Positions 6,852 to 17,321 of a DNA stretch of 40,781 nt are shown piece after piece (within the stretch, counting starts at the first letter, position 1; every line of letters starts with the position of its first letter). A program made the position numbers and the translations under genes. Source of the DNA: Candidatus Methanophagales archaeon (GTDB taxonomy: Archaea; Halobacteriota; Syntropharchaeia; Alkanophagales; Methanospirareceae); contig JAUWND010000004.1 in the NCBI GenBank assembly GCA_030612835.1, forward strand, positions 1 to 40,781, read 5' to 3'. The notes beneath the pieces were generated by a model, which saw only the letters and a list, made by a program, of their open reading frames with translations, did no database searches and was not told the origin of the DNA.

Positions 6852-9800
6852 TTATTTTTTTCTGCGTTTAAGACCTAATCCTATACCGATCAACACCAAA
6901 ACCACAATCACTGCTATAATACCCATCAGCGGGGCACCAGATATTGGGAATGCTGGTGATGCTTCTTCTGCTGGCTTCTCCTCTTTCATTACTTTACCTC
7001 TTTTCTCCGATGCTGCATCTGCCGGTTTCTTCAATTCTTCCCCTGTTTTGCTCACACCCGTTGTTTCAGTCGCATTAATGACACCTTCATCCGGTTCTGT
7101 TTCTGTTTCTGTTTCTGTTTCTGCTTCTGTACTCCTACGAGACCAGCTCCCCCCGCCGCCACCAGAGTAATATGTACTCTGTTCCGTAGATTGCTCTAGA
7201 GCCGAAGCAGAAACTATGCCCTGCATATAATCTTGCAACAGCACGTTCCCACAGGTATGATGACAGCATGTAACACCGTATTCTTCGACTGATTTTTGGT
7301 ATGTCTCTGCAAGAGTGGTCTTTACGTCTTCTGGCGGATCCCAATAGCCTTTTCTTATCGTTTCGAGCATTCTCGCGGTGATTGATTGTTGTGCATAAGG
7401 GTTGTTGCTGTCGAAGAACTCATTTAAACCGAGATCGTATTTGTCCTGGACATAGACGTCATAGACTCGATTCCACATATCTTCTGTAACGAGGTCAGGC
7501 ACTTCAACGTCCCATCTCCAAAATCGCTCCATAAATTCTTCCATATTTTTTGCGCCGGTATAATCATGTTCCATCATTCCTTCAATCCATTTCGGGTTAA
7601 AGTACCTGGTCATAAGTTCTCTGTTAAAGAAATGGCTCAAAGTCTCGACGGTTGGATTATTCTGATCACGCAAATTTGTTATATACAAATCAGGTGTTTC
7701 TCCTGAGACGCTCCTGACCGCCAGTGCAAGCCCCCCAAGATAACTATCAACTCCTTGATCCAAGACACCCACAACCTCAGAACTGCAGCTAAATATTCCT
7801 ATTTCTATCCCATCAAGATTATGTTCAAAGATATCTCTCAATTGTACTCCCCATACATCTGCACCATACATATAACTTGTTGCACTGAGGTACACATCAG
7901 CGACCTCATCTTCATTCTCCCACATGCTACTTGCTGGAATGGCTTCGTGGAGTCCTGGGCCAAATTTACCTATATCGTGGGTAAAAATCCGCACAGTCGA
8001 TAGTTTTCGTGCTTCTGTGTCATTATATCCATTATCTTTTAGCCATTGATAAAGAGAATCGCTATTTTCTTTAACATAGTTTGGATATTCGGTATCGCTT
8101 GCATTGGCTGCTAATCTTACCGCCTTTTCTAATAACTCGAATTTGTATCCGTATATATCCCGGTAAGAACCGGAAGTTGTCATTACCACATCTATTCTCG
8201 GTCTACCCAGTTCGTCTGATGAAATAAGTTCGACATCCTTCCATCTATCATGTTTCTCCCAAACAGGTTTAACACCCAAGAAATAAAGTATCTCAGATTC
8301 TACCACTCCATGATGTCTGTGTAACTCTGATGACCATAATACTACTCCTATCTTATGTGGATAGCTGTTATTATGTTTGGTTGTATGGAGTTGTAATTGC
8401 TGTTTAGCCATCTCTACTCCGATATTCCACGCCTCTTTTGTGGGCATCAAACGTCCATCAAAACTATACAGATTTTTGCCGGTTGGTAAGAGATCTGGGT
8501 GATCAACCAGATCCCCATGCAGTCCTGGATGGATATACCGCCCCTCCAGTGCACCTAATGTTCTTGCTACTTCCATTATACTTTCATTTACCAGATTTTT
8601 ATACTGAATTGCAAGAATTAAATCGCTTGTGATATTGTCAGACACTTGACCCAAAACCTTATTTTGTGCATCTTCTGGACCCATGTCGTTTAGCACAACC
8701 TCTGTTAGTAACTTCGTTGTGACACCTTCGGATGAGTTTATCACAGATACATCGTCTTTGAAAGATTCTCCAAACATTGATTCAACCATTGCTACCAAAC
8801 TCTCATTGGTCGGTGGTTCACTCAGTATGTGTAGCCCGTAGGGCATGTAAGATACTTTAATCTCGTTGAGATAATTATCTAACCTCTTGACGAAACTTTC
8901 AAACTTTGTAGTGTTGTCCAGTGCTGAAAAATTAACATCCAGAGCATGATCAAGATTCATATTCCTGGATTCATTGATTATAGTCTTTTTGTACTCTTCT
9001 TTCAAATAATCATCAAATGCCTGATTGTATAGTCTTATTTTTTGCTGCAAGTTTGATAAATCCCCATGCAAACCAGATGGGACCAGTGTAGGTGATAAAT
9101 AGCTTACCAGAACCATCCCACCTCTCCTTTTGCAGGTTTCACAGATATAATGCAATGGCCATGAGCATAGATTCGGCATATCTTGGAGTAATAACCCATT
9201 CCAATCGTATCTGCCCAAACCAAACTGTTTTCCTGCTAATGCAGGAAATGGCGATTCTCCCAGATGAACAACCGCATCTGCACCAAATTCATTCTTCATC
9301 GCCAGGTACCAGGCTATGTACTGGTGATATGGAGGTAATTCCCCCCCCTGATAAGACGGGAATTTATTATCTGGTTGATATAATTGCCATGCAACATCCT
9401 CCCTCATCGGATGAGGCGCAATAAGCACATTTCCAAACTGGAATTTGGGAATTACAATATATTTTCCAGTATCATTTTGCCATACCATTATATCTCCCGG
9501 TGGTTCGCCCCAATAATTTATTACCTCCTCTTGCCGATCTTCCGGAAGTTTTCTGAACCACTCCAGATATCTACTTTCCGGTATTAATATGGGATCTCCA
9601 GTTTCCACAAGAGTATCTAATGCTTCGGGAGCCCATTTACCGACATTTCTTCCTTTTTCGACCATCAATTTGGTTATATTATTGACATTTGGCAGAGGTG
9701 CACTTCCCACATTATACCCCCGTTCCTGCATCTGATGTAGGACTTTCTCTATACTTGCTGGCACATCCAAATACATTTCCATACTTGTCCCAAGAGTTGC

Positions 9801-11477
9801 TTTTCCAACTTCATCGTGTTTATGAGTGATAACAACTTTTTTATCCGAGTTATTCATGTAGCGCAGTTTTGCCCATGAAATAGCTCTATCTGTTATGTAA
9901 TCGGTTTGATAGTCTATCGGTTCGTAATGTTTTGTACCTGTTGTTTCATTATCTATTATTCGCGCATAAAAAACGGTTGGCTCAATTAGACCATCGATTT
10001 CTGACAAAGCAGCGTACTGTATCAGACGAGGTGTTATTCCTTCTCTAGTATCTTCCCATTCCGTTGGTGTCCTATAAGGGGCCCCGGTTCCATACAATAC
10101 AGGCACATTCAAAGATTTAAAATTTTCCCTCTCATTAACAAAATTGGGAAGAACATCGGTTGAGATTATAACATCGACTATGGGCTTGCTATCTTTGATA
10201 AAAAATTCATCTACGTTATATTGTCTACTCGATCCATATATCGCAATAACATTGCATGCCCTTCCCTCAATCGTTCTTATCAGGTGGTCCTGAGGCTTTG
10301 TATCTTCTCCTTTTTTCGCATATCTACCAAATATAATCCCAATTGTGATGTTTTCTGGATCATATACGTGATGTGTACCATCATCAGTTCCATACCATTC
10401 GAGATATTCGGTTAAATTCTCAAAAATTATTGGCGAATCTGGATGATATATCGCCCTATCTGGATCTGGAAAGGATAGTGGTGGTTCAACTACTGCATTC
10501 AAACCACAGAAGTTCACTCCAAGGTATATTATTAGCCTTTTAGCATTCTCTTTAACTCCATAATCCCAATACTTATGGATATCAGGATGGGCACTTAGAT
10601 TAACGTTGCCTGGAGATATAGCAAATGGATCCATCACGATTACATTAGTGTGTTCCTTCGCGGCGTCGAGCCTCGATGGGAAGTCAGGCATACCGTGAAT
10701 ATCGTAGACCCAACCACAAACAACTACCACATCATAAGTGCTGAGGTTGATATCATCTGGCAGTATGGGTTCCATTGGTGAATATGGAAGATAACATCTA
10801 TATACGCTAACATTTATCGTATCCTCTACTTCTTTTGATGCTTCGTTGAGAGTAGGTAGGGGTATACCATGCCCAGTAACCAAAAATATGATTTTAGGCG
10901 TTTTTGATGCGTTTGGAGGATCCACCTCGGTCTTATTCCCATAGAACTTATTATCCATGTAGATAATCAAATTTCTTACATTCTCATCTCCGCCATAGAC
11001 CCAATATTTCGTTATGTTTATATCTTCCACAGTCCCAATGCCGATGTTTGTCGTCAAATTATATACAATAACATACGCACTTTCGTTTATAGTCTCATTT
11101 ATGCTCGCAACGGTTTCGTTATCGAGAGAGGCAAAGAAAACAAAGCTTTCGTTATTGAAATTTAGCGATTTCGCTTCTGTTGCATTGTATATTTTAACAT
11201 CCATCGTTGCATTCACCGTATTCGAGGCATTCCAAAGCGATACCAAGTTATCATCCGTTCCAAGCACAAACGTTATGCTATTTCTCTTAACCACCCTATC
11301 AGTGGTATTTATTATGGTATTCCCGGATACATTTACAGGCAATGTCAAATTTCCCGCCATTGCCGCCGTATCATTATCTTCCGACTGTGCCTGTGCAACC
11401 ACAAATGGCGTAAATATCTGCGCCATGAACAACACTAATACAAACAATACGGTTAACTGTATGCTATTATTCTTCAT
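6852..11477 (-). CDS. CobN/magnesium-chelatase H-like protein, secreted and membrane-anchored (paralog 2)
   Basis: Signal peptide MKNNSIQLTVLFVLVLFMAQIFTPFVVAQAQ; CobN features such as HGDLVDHPDLLPTGKNLYSFDGRLMPTKEAWNIGVEMAKQQL, LGRPRIDVVMTTSGSYRD, ITNLRDQN, WIEGMMEHDYTGA, NPYAQQSITARMLE; C-terminal TM GIIAVIVVLVLIGIGLGLKRRKK. Confidence 0.85.
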   Translation of the reverse strand: MKNNSIQLTVLFVLVLFMAQIFTPFVVAQAQSEDNDTAAMAGNLTLPVNVSGNTIINTTDRVVKRNSITFVLGTDDNLVSLWNASNTVNATMDVKIYNATEAKSLNFNNESFVFFASLDNETVASINETINESAYVIVYNLTTNIGIGTVEDINITKYWVYGGDENVRNLIIYMDNKFYGNKTEVDPPNASKTPKIIFLVTGHGIPLPTLNEASKEVEDTINVSVYRCYLPYSPMEPILPDDINLSTYDVVVVCGWVYDIHGMPDFPSRLDAAKEHTNVIVMDPFAISPGNVNLSAHPDIHKYWDYGVKENAKRLIIYLGVNFCGLNAVVEPPLSFPDPDRAIYHPDSPIIFENLTEYLEWYGTDDGTHHVYDPENITIGIIFGRYAKKGEDTKPQDHLIRTIEGRACNVIAIYGSSRQYNVDEFFIKDSKPIVDVIISTDVLPNFVNERENFKSLNVPVLYGTGAPYRTPTEWEDTREGITPRLIQYAALSEIDGLIEPTVFYARIIDNETTGTKHYEPIDYQTDYITDRAISWAKLRYMNNSDKKVVITHKHDEVGKATLGTSMEMYLDVPASIEKVLHQMQERGYNVGSAPLPNVNNITKLMVEKGRNVGKWAPEALDTLVETGDPILIPESRYLEWFRKLPEDRQEEVINYWGEPPGDIMVWQNDTGKYIVIPKFQFGNVLIAPHPMREDVAWQLYQPDNKFPSYQGGELPPYHQYIAWYLAMKNEFGADAVVHLGESPFPALAGKQFGLGRYDWNGLLLQDMPNLCSWPLHYICETCKRRGGMVLVSYLSPTLVPSGLHGDLSNLQQKIRLYNQAFDDYLKEEYKKTIINESRNMNLDHALDVNFSALDNTTKFESFVKRLDNYLNEIKVSYMPYGLHILSEPPTNESLVAMVESMFGESFKDDVSVINSSEGVTTKLLTEVVLNDMGPEDAQNKVLGQVSDNITSDLILAIQYKNLVNESIMEVARTLGALEGRYIHPGLHGDLVDHPDLLPTGKNLYSFDGRLMPTKEAWNIGVEMAKQQLQLHTTKHNNSYPHKIGVVLWSSELHRHHGVVESEILYFLGVKPVWEKHDRWKDVELISSDELGRPRIDVVMTTSGSYRDIYGYKFELLEKAVRLAANASDTEYPNYVKENSDSLYQWLKDNGYNDTEARKLSTVRIFTHDIGKFGPGLHEAIPASSMWENEDEVADVYLSATSYMYGADVWGVQLRDIFEHNLDGIEIGIFSCSSEVVGVLDQGVDSYLGGLALAVRSVSGETPDLYITNLRDQNNPTVETLSHFFNRELMTRYFNPKWIEGMMEHDYTGAKNMEEFMERFWRWDVEVPDLVTEDMWNRVYDVYVQDKYDLGLNEFFDSNNPYAQQSITARMLETIRKGYWDPPEDVKTTLAETYQKSVEEYGVTCCHHTCGNVLLQDYMQGIVSASALEQSTEQSTYYSGGGGGSWSRRSTEAETETETETEPDEGVINATETTGVSKTGEELKKPADAASEKRGKVMKEEKPAEEASPAFPISGAPLMGIIAVIVVLVLIGIGLGLKRRKK

Positions 11478-14400
11478 TCATCTTCTCCTCCGTTTATATC
11501 CTAATCCACTACCAATCAGCACCAAAACCACAATCACTGCTATAATACCCATCAGCGGGGCACCAGATACAGCGAATGCCGATGATTCCACAAGCTTATC
11601 CTCTTTCATTACTTTCCCTCTCTTCTCCGATGCTACCTCAGGCAGTTTCTTCAGCTCTTCGCCTGTTTTACTCACGCCCGTTGTTTCGGTCGCATTAATG
11701 ACCCCTTTATCCGATTCTGTTTCTGTTTCTTCTCCTGTTTCTGTTTCTGTACTCCTACGAGACCCGCCTCCACCACCAGAGTAATATGTACTCTGTTCAG
11801 TAGATTGTTCAGTAGCCGAAGCAGAAACTATACCCTGCTGGTAATCCTGAAACAGCGGATTGCCACAGGTATGATGACAGCATGTAACACCGTATTCTTC
11901 GACCGATTTCTGATATATCTCTGCAAGGTTGGTCTTTACATCTTCTGATGGATCCCAATAGCCTTTCCTTATCGCTTCGAGCATCCTCGCAGTGATGGAT
12001 TGCTGAGCCCATGGATTGTTCTCATCGAACCAATCCTGTAGCCCCAGGTCATATTTGTCCTGTACATAGATAGAATACATCTCGTTCCACATCTCTTCCG
12101 TTATGACATCCGGGCATGTGACATCCCAGCCCCAGAGGTTTGCCATGATCTCTGTTATCGCTCTGGCACCGGCATAATCATGTCCCATCATGCCCTCGAT
12201 CCAATATGGATTAAAGTACATCGAACGCAAGTCCCTCAAAATGACATGACTCAACGGCTCTAACTTTGCGCCATTTTGATCCTTGAGGTTGCTTATGTAC
12301 ATATCAGGCGCTTTACCAGTAATCTCGCGAACCGCCATGCTCAACCCACCAAAGAACTCAAAAGTGTGATCTATACCAAGCACGCTGTGGGAATGCGATG
12401 CCCACCCGAATAGTGCTACCTCGGTTCCGTTGAGATTCTGCTTGAATAGGTCTACGTGTTGCTCACCCCAGATCGTATCGCCATACACATTGCCCATATT
12501 CCTGATATAGAGGTCTGCAAGCGTGCTTTCGTTCTCCCACGTACCGCTGCCTTCAATGGCTGCAATAAACCCGCCAACGCCCCATACACCATCCGGTGGC
12601 CCGAAAATACGTGTCAATGAGAGCTCTCGCGCCTGCGATTTGGTATAGTTGTGCTCAATCAGCCATTGATATGTTGATTGAGTACTTTCATTCACATAGT
12701 TCCTGTGGTAGGGCGAATCATCCGATTCAGATGCTAGGCGTACCGCTTTATTGATTAACTCGATCTGATGCGGCCAATTCTCGCGATATATACCGCTCAT
12801 GGTGACAACGGCATCTATTCTTGGTCTACCCAAGTCCTCTATCGGTATGAGACGAACGTCAATGACGTTCTTGTTTCTATCCCATACAGGCTCCACACCC
12901 AGCAGATAGAAGAGTTCAGATTCAAGCACGCCCAAATCCTTCATTGTATTAAATGAGAACATAACAAAGCCGATCTTCCGTGGATAACTTGCATCGGTCC
13001 CGTTATAATATTTAGAGAGCAATTGATCTATCAGTTCCTTACCCACCTCCCATGCAGGTTCCGTCGGCACAATATTCGGATCAAAGCCATAGAAATTCCG
13101 CCCGGTCGGCAACACATTAGGATTTCTGATTGGATCGTTACTCGGTCCCGGAGGGATGTATTGCCCTTCAAGTGCGTCTAACGTTCTTGGTATTTCGATC
13201 ATGCATTCACGAAGATTCTCGGCGTACACTACCGCGAGCTTCAAGAAGTTTGTAAGTGGCGTCGCCTCTGCTATCGCATCATCTGATGCATCCTGTCTGC
13301 TTATAATGACCGTTGCGTTAGTCATTGGCGTTACACCATAACGGCCCTGCGCGAGTACTACACCAGAGATCGAGGAAGTACCGGCTATGCTATCCGGATC
13401 ATCTGTCATATTCAATATATCGTTTGCAGTTGTCTCATCGCCGAATGTCAGCCAGACCTCGATTTCGTTTAGGTGCTCACCATCGTCCACACTGGTATTT
13501 ATAGCGCCTATGAACCAGCAGCTCATTCCCGATATATACGTTAGCACTGTTATCGTGTAATTCCCGGCAGCGAGGTTGGAGAACGTGTAATTACCATTCT
13601 CATCTGTAGTTGTTCTTGTCAATGTGGTCCTGTTCTCTGATACGGACTCGGTAACATTTTCTGATCTGCCCAACACCTTCTCCTGTGCCTCTTTCGGTGA
13701 TGTTCCATTGATTATCACTGCCTCAAGAAGCATTCTCGTCTGGTTCACGGAGATGTTCATACTTTCGATATAATCCCTGAATTCATATCCGAGCAGTGAT
13801 TTGGTCATATCAACAATGCTATCGTTAGAGAGCGGTTTTCCCATAATATGCAACCCGTAGGGCATGTACTCTCTCTTTATCTCCAGTAGATAATCATGCA
13901 TCTCATCGAGGAACTCATCAAAGGCAGTCTCATTGCCCGCAGCAATCTCGTCCTGATCAACGCCCAGATCGTGATCGAGATTCAGATCACGGCACATCTC
14001 TAATATCTGCTCTTTATACTTGTTCCTGAGCGTGCCATTTTCCTCCCGTTCGTACAGCGGTATCGTCTGTTCGAGATTTGATAGATTACCGTATAGTCCT
14101 GCTGCAACGATCACAGGGGTTAGATGATCGATCATGACCGCATTGCCCCGTCTCTTCGCAATAACGCCTTCACCGATCCCTTCCACTTCGTAGTGGTACA
14201 CTACCGGCAGGTCATGGATCAAAATCGCAGGCCAGCACTCTTCTACAGATAACCCCACACCCTTTCCCGGCAGCCATTCCTGAGTTCCGTGCCTGCCGAC
14301 AGACACGATTGCATCTGCACCGTAGTCATGGCTCAGCCAGTAATAGAATGCGATATATTGATGCGTGGGAGGCACGGATTTATCGTGATACAGAGCAGTC

Positions 14401-17177
14401 ATATTCTGCGTTCCTGCACGCGATGGCTGTGGCGCGATCAGAATGTTACCGAGCGAAATCTTTGGTATCATGATGTACTTACCCGATTCATTTTCATAGA
14501 CCATGATCTCACCTGGTGGCGGACCCCAGCGCTCGATTACCTCCATCCTTTTCTGCTCCGGTAGTTCATTGAACAAGGCTAAATATTCATCTTCCGGTAC
14601 AAGCGCTACGTCACAGTTCTCTGCCACGTATTTTATCTGATCCGGCACCCAGATCCCGATATTTCTACCCTGTGTCAGCACCAAATCCAGCAGTTCCTTG
14701 TCTGTCGGGATTTCATCGCCGAGTGCATAGCCACGGTCATCCATAGCATGAAGAATATTCACGATGCTTGGCGCAACGTCGAGGTTTGCCGCAACCAGAC
14801 AGCTATCATTGCCCACCGAATGGTGATAATATATAATTGCAACTTTTCTCTCGCTGTTATTCGTATATTGTAAATTGCTCCATGATAGTGCCCGATCCAC
14901 AGCCCAGTCTACCTGGCTATCAATAGGTTGTAATAGCGATACCTCGTATGTCTCATTGTACACTCTGCCACCGACAACAATAAACTCTATCTCGCCTGCA
15001 ATTTCCATTACCGGAATCTGCATATTGAAATAAGGACCTTTGCCGGTGGTGCCAGTCTCCCACGCCTCTATGGTTGAATACAATTCAACGCATTTCATTA
15101 CCGGGACGTCTAAGAGTTCGAGATATTCACGCTGTTTTACCATCACTGTTAGCGGGCCCATACCCAACCCAAGGTCTATCATGACGTCAACTACCGATTC
15201 ACCGTCATCCATAAAGATCTTAGAGATATTTCCTTCAAATAACAGATATGGCGGATACGCAGCGATTACATTCGCGCCTCGCGCCTCTGTTTCTCTGATG
15301 AACTTATCTACTACGCCTATCTCACCGGTACCATATCGTTCCTTCCAGAATACGAGCCCTAGCGTCTGATTATTGGGATTGTAAACGTGATGATGACCTG
15401 TATCGTTTTTATACCAATCAAGATACTCGCTCAAACCCTCAAAGATTCGATCTGTATCAGGATGGTAGATTCCCTCGCCAGGGATGGTGCTCGGTTCTTC
15501 AATTGCACCATCTAAGCCACAGAACTCGATACCAAGATAAATCAAGAGTCGTTCCATATTCCTGATGTCGCGGCTGCCCCAGTATTGTCCGATGTATGGA
15601 TGCTCTGTAAGGTTGATATTACCAAATTCCGCATCGGTGCATATTACAGATACATTGTGCTCTTTTGCTGCTTCGAGTATTGGCACAACTACGTTCTGTA
15701 TCGGTTCTGTGTACAACCGGGATGCAAATATCACGTCATACGTTGTTAGATTCAGGTCCAAAGGGACATTATAATTACTATACACACTTACATTCAGACC
15801 GATATTCTCCGCTGCACGTTTGATCAAAAAGATGTCGCCATCCGCTATCGAGAAAAACGCCATCTTTGGCTCTTTATTTACGCTTTTGTTTACTCTTGAG
15901 AGTGCGCCCTCACCATCATAGGAGTATAGAGATACCGTCACCCCCTCTGATGGAGATGCAACACCACCCATGCCAACCGATAGAATAGTCCCATTAACGA
16001 TACCACTGCCTACCAAGCCATTGTATTCATAAAGCACTTTGCGCTGTGATAGTGCCGCTATCAATTCGGCATCTTCTGTGGTACTGAGGAGACGCTCACC
16101 CGCGGAATAATGCGCACCTTCTCGGACTCCAACTGTAAAGGTGACTGTCTTGTTGATACCTTGCATGCCTGGAGCCATAGAAGGGATGTACTTGTGCGCG
16201 ATGAAGCTGTAATTCCCAGCCGGAAGATTAGTGAACTCAAAGAACCCGTTCTCGTCAGTTATGACTTTTGATGATTCTATACACTCAAGCGAGACACCCA
16301 CAACATCTTCAAGCGAGCCATTGCCCGCGTAGGCGGTAATAGCAACCGAGGTATTGGCAATCCCTAAGTATGGTCCACCCATGTGAATAAGCGCAGTTCC
16401 CGTTATCATTCCCTTGCCCCCTAAGCCGTTATTTGGGTAGCTTGCATTCTGTGCTCTGGCTGCATCTACACCCGCTTCATCGCTGGGTTCCAGTCTCACC
16501 ACAACATCATCGTTTTTATTGCCCTCAAAAAGCTCTAAAGTAACGTTACCGACCGCATAACTCATTACACCCATAGGATTCTCTCCTGCTGCATACCCGG
16601 AGAGTGTATAATTACCGGGGGGAAGGCTCTTGAACCTGAAGTAGCCGCCCTCGCAGGTTGTTGTCGTAGGGGCTGATTCCTGATAGGCATAATTTTCCAA
16701 ACTGTCCTCATAACCGGTGATAAGAACGGTTATACCAGGAATGCCCACATAATTTGGACCCATTAAGATTCTAGCGTTCCCTCTGATAGACCCGGTCCCG
16801 GAGAGAGCAGAAGAGTTGTAAGAACCAGTAACGTTCTTGGCAGCGTTTAATGTTGCCTCAGTGGCCTGATCCACGCTTGCATTGATTGTCACACACTCGA
16901 TATGCTCGCCCTCGCCAAGTGTAACTGTAACAGTGCCAAGGGCATTGCCCCTTCCACTTTCTATATACGCAGTGAGTGTATAGGTGCCAGCAGAGAGATT
17001 GACGAAACAAAACGCTCCATCAGCACCTGTCTGCGTGCTGGTGGAAAGGGACGTAACTAAGTCCACTTCCGACTGTGCCTGTGCAACCGCTAAAGGCACA
17101 AATATTTGTGCCACGAACAACACCAGTATAAACAATACGACTAACCGCCTGCTATTCTTCTCCATCATTTTTGCCAC
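11478..17177 (-). CDS. CobN/magnesium-chelatase H-like protein with carboxypeptidase-regulatory-like domains, secreted and membrane-anchored (paralog 1)
   Basis: Signal peptide RRLVVLFILVLFVAQIFVPLAVAQAQ; repeated ...DENGFFEFTNLPAGNYSF... beta-sandwich domains; CobN core (LPTGRNFYGFDPNIVPTEPAWEVGKEL, LGRPRIDAVVTMSGIYRENWP, WIEGMMGHDYAGA, NPWAQQSITARMLEAIRKGYW); C-terminal TM. Confidence 0.85.
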   Translation of the reverse strand: MAKMMEKNSRRLVVLFILVLFVAQIFVPLAVAQAQSEVDLVTSLSTSTQTGADGAFCFVNLSAGTYTLTAYIESGRGNALGTVTVTLGEGEHIECVTINASVDQATEATLNAAKNVTGSYNSSALSGTGSIRGNARILMGPNYVGIPGITVLITGYEDSLENYAYQESAPTTTTCEGGYFRFKSLPPGNYTLSGYAAGENPMGVMSYAVGNVTLELFEGNKNDDVVVRLEPSDEAGVDAARAQNASYPNNGLGGKGMITGTALIHMGGPYLGIANTSVAITAYAGNGSLEDVVGVSLECIESSKVITDENGFFEFTNLPAGNYSFIAHKYIPSMAPGMQGINKTVTFTVGVREGAHYSAGERLLSTTEDAELIAALSQRKVLYEYNGLVGSGIVNGTILSVGMGGVASPSEGVTVSLYSYDGEGALSRVNKSVNKEPKMAFFSIADGDIFLIKRAAENIGLNVSVYSNYNVPLDLNLTTYDVIFASRLYTEPIQNVVVPILEAAKEHNVSVICTDAEFGNINLTEHPYIGQYWGSRDIRNMERLLIYLGIEFCGLDGAIEEPSTIPGEGIYHPDTDRIFEGLSEYLDWYKNDTGHHHVYNPNNQTLGLVFWKERYGTGEIGVVDKFIRETEARGANVIAAYPPYLLFEGNISKIFMDDGESVVDVMIDLGLGMGPLTVMVKQREYLELLDVPVMKCVELYSTIEAWETGTTGKGPYFNMQIPVMEIAGEIEFIVVGGRVYNETYEVSLLQPIDSQVDWAVDRALSWSNLQYTNNSERKVAIIYYHHSVGNDSCLVAANLDVAPSIVNILHAMDDRGYALGDEIPTDKELLDLVLTQGRNIGIWVPDQIKYVAENCDVALVPEDEYLALFNELPEQKRMEVIERWGPPPGEIMVYENESGKYIMIPKISLGNILIAPQPSRAGTQNMTALYHDKSVPPTHQYIAFYYWLSHDYGADAIVSVGRHGTQEWLPGKGVGLSVEECWPAILIHDLPVVYHYEVEGIGEGVIAKRRGNAVMIDHLTPVIVAAGLYGNLSNLEQTIPLYEREENGTLRNKYKEQILEMCRDLNLDHDLGVDQDEIAAGNETAFDEFLDEMHDYLLEIKREYMPYGLHIMGKPLSNDSIVDMTKSLLGYEFRDYIESMNISVNQTRMLLEAVIINGTSPKEAQEKVLGRSENVTESVSENRTTLTRTTTDENGNYTFSNLAAGNYTITVLTYISGMSCWFIGAINTSVDDGEHLNEIEVWLTFGDETTANDILNMTDDPDSIAGTSSISGVVLAQGRYGVTPMTNATVIISRQDASDDAIAEATPLTNFLKLAVVYAENLRECMIEIPRTLDALEGQYIPPGPSNDPIRNPNVLPTGRNFYGFDPNIVPTEPAWEVGKELIDQLLSKYYNGTDASYPRKIGFVMFSFNTMKDLGVLESELFYLLGVEPVWDRNKNVIDVRLIPIEDLGRPRIDAVVTMSGIYRENWPHQIELINKAVRLASESDDSPYHRNYVNESTQSTYQWLIEHNYTKSQARELSLTRIFGPPDGVWGVGGFIAAIEGSGTWENESTLADLYIRNMGNVYGDTIWGEQHVDLFKQNLNGTEVALFGWASHSHSVLGIDHTFEFFGGLSMAVREITGKAPDMYISNLKDQNGAKLEPLSHVILRDLRSMYFNPYWIEGMMGHDYAGARAITEIMANLWGWDVTCPDVITEEMWNEMYSIYVQDKYDLGLQDWFDENNPWAQQSITARMLEAIRKGYWDPSEDVKTNLAEIYQKSVEEYGVTCCHHTCGNPLFQDYQQGIVSASATEQSTEQSTYYSGGGGGSRRSTETETGEETETESDKGVINATETTGVSKTGEELKKLPEVASEKRGKVMKEDKLVESSAFAVSGAPLMGIIAVIVVLVLIGSGLGYKRRRR

Positions 17178-17224
17178 AGAGAAGGTAGTATCAGAAACGG
17201 TATATAAAACTTTCTATTTCTCAT

Positions 17225-17250
17225 TTTGGGATAAGAGTTATAACTCAAAT
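17225..17250. promoter_or_regulatory. Palindromic operator candidate upstream of cobN-like paralog 1
   Basis: TTTGGGATAAGAGTTATAACTCAAAT contains the perfect palindrome GAGTTATAACTC; TATA-like tatataaaac (17201-17210) between it and the start codon; similar site at 19098-19122. Confidence 0.45.
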
Positions 17251-17321
17251 GGATAAGAAAGCTGAGAAGACTTCTCTAGTCTCATAATACTATGGAGGGA
17301 GATGAAAAAGAAAAAGTGTTT

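Noticed and set aside
11014-11784. 256-aa plus-strand ORF
   Set aside because: Antisense to the ends of both cobN-like genes; translation is low-complexity Ser/Thr/Val typical of shadow ORFs.
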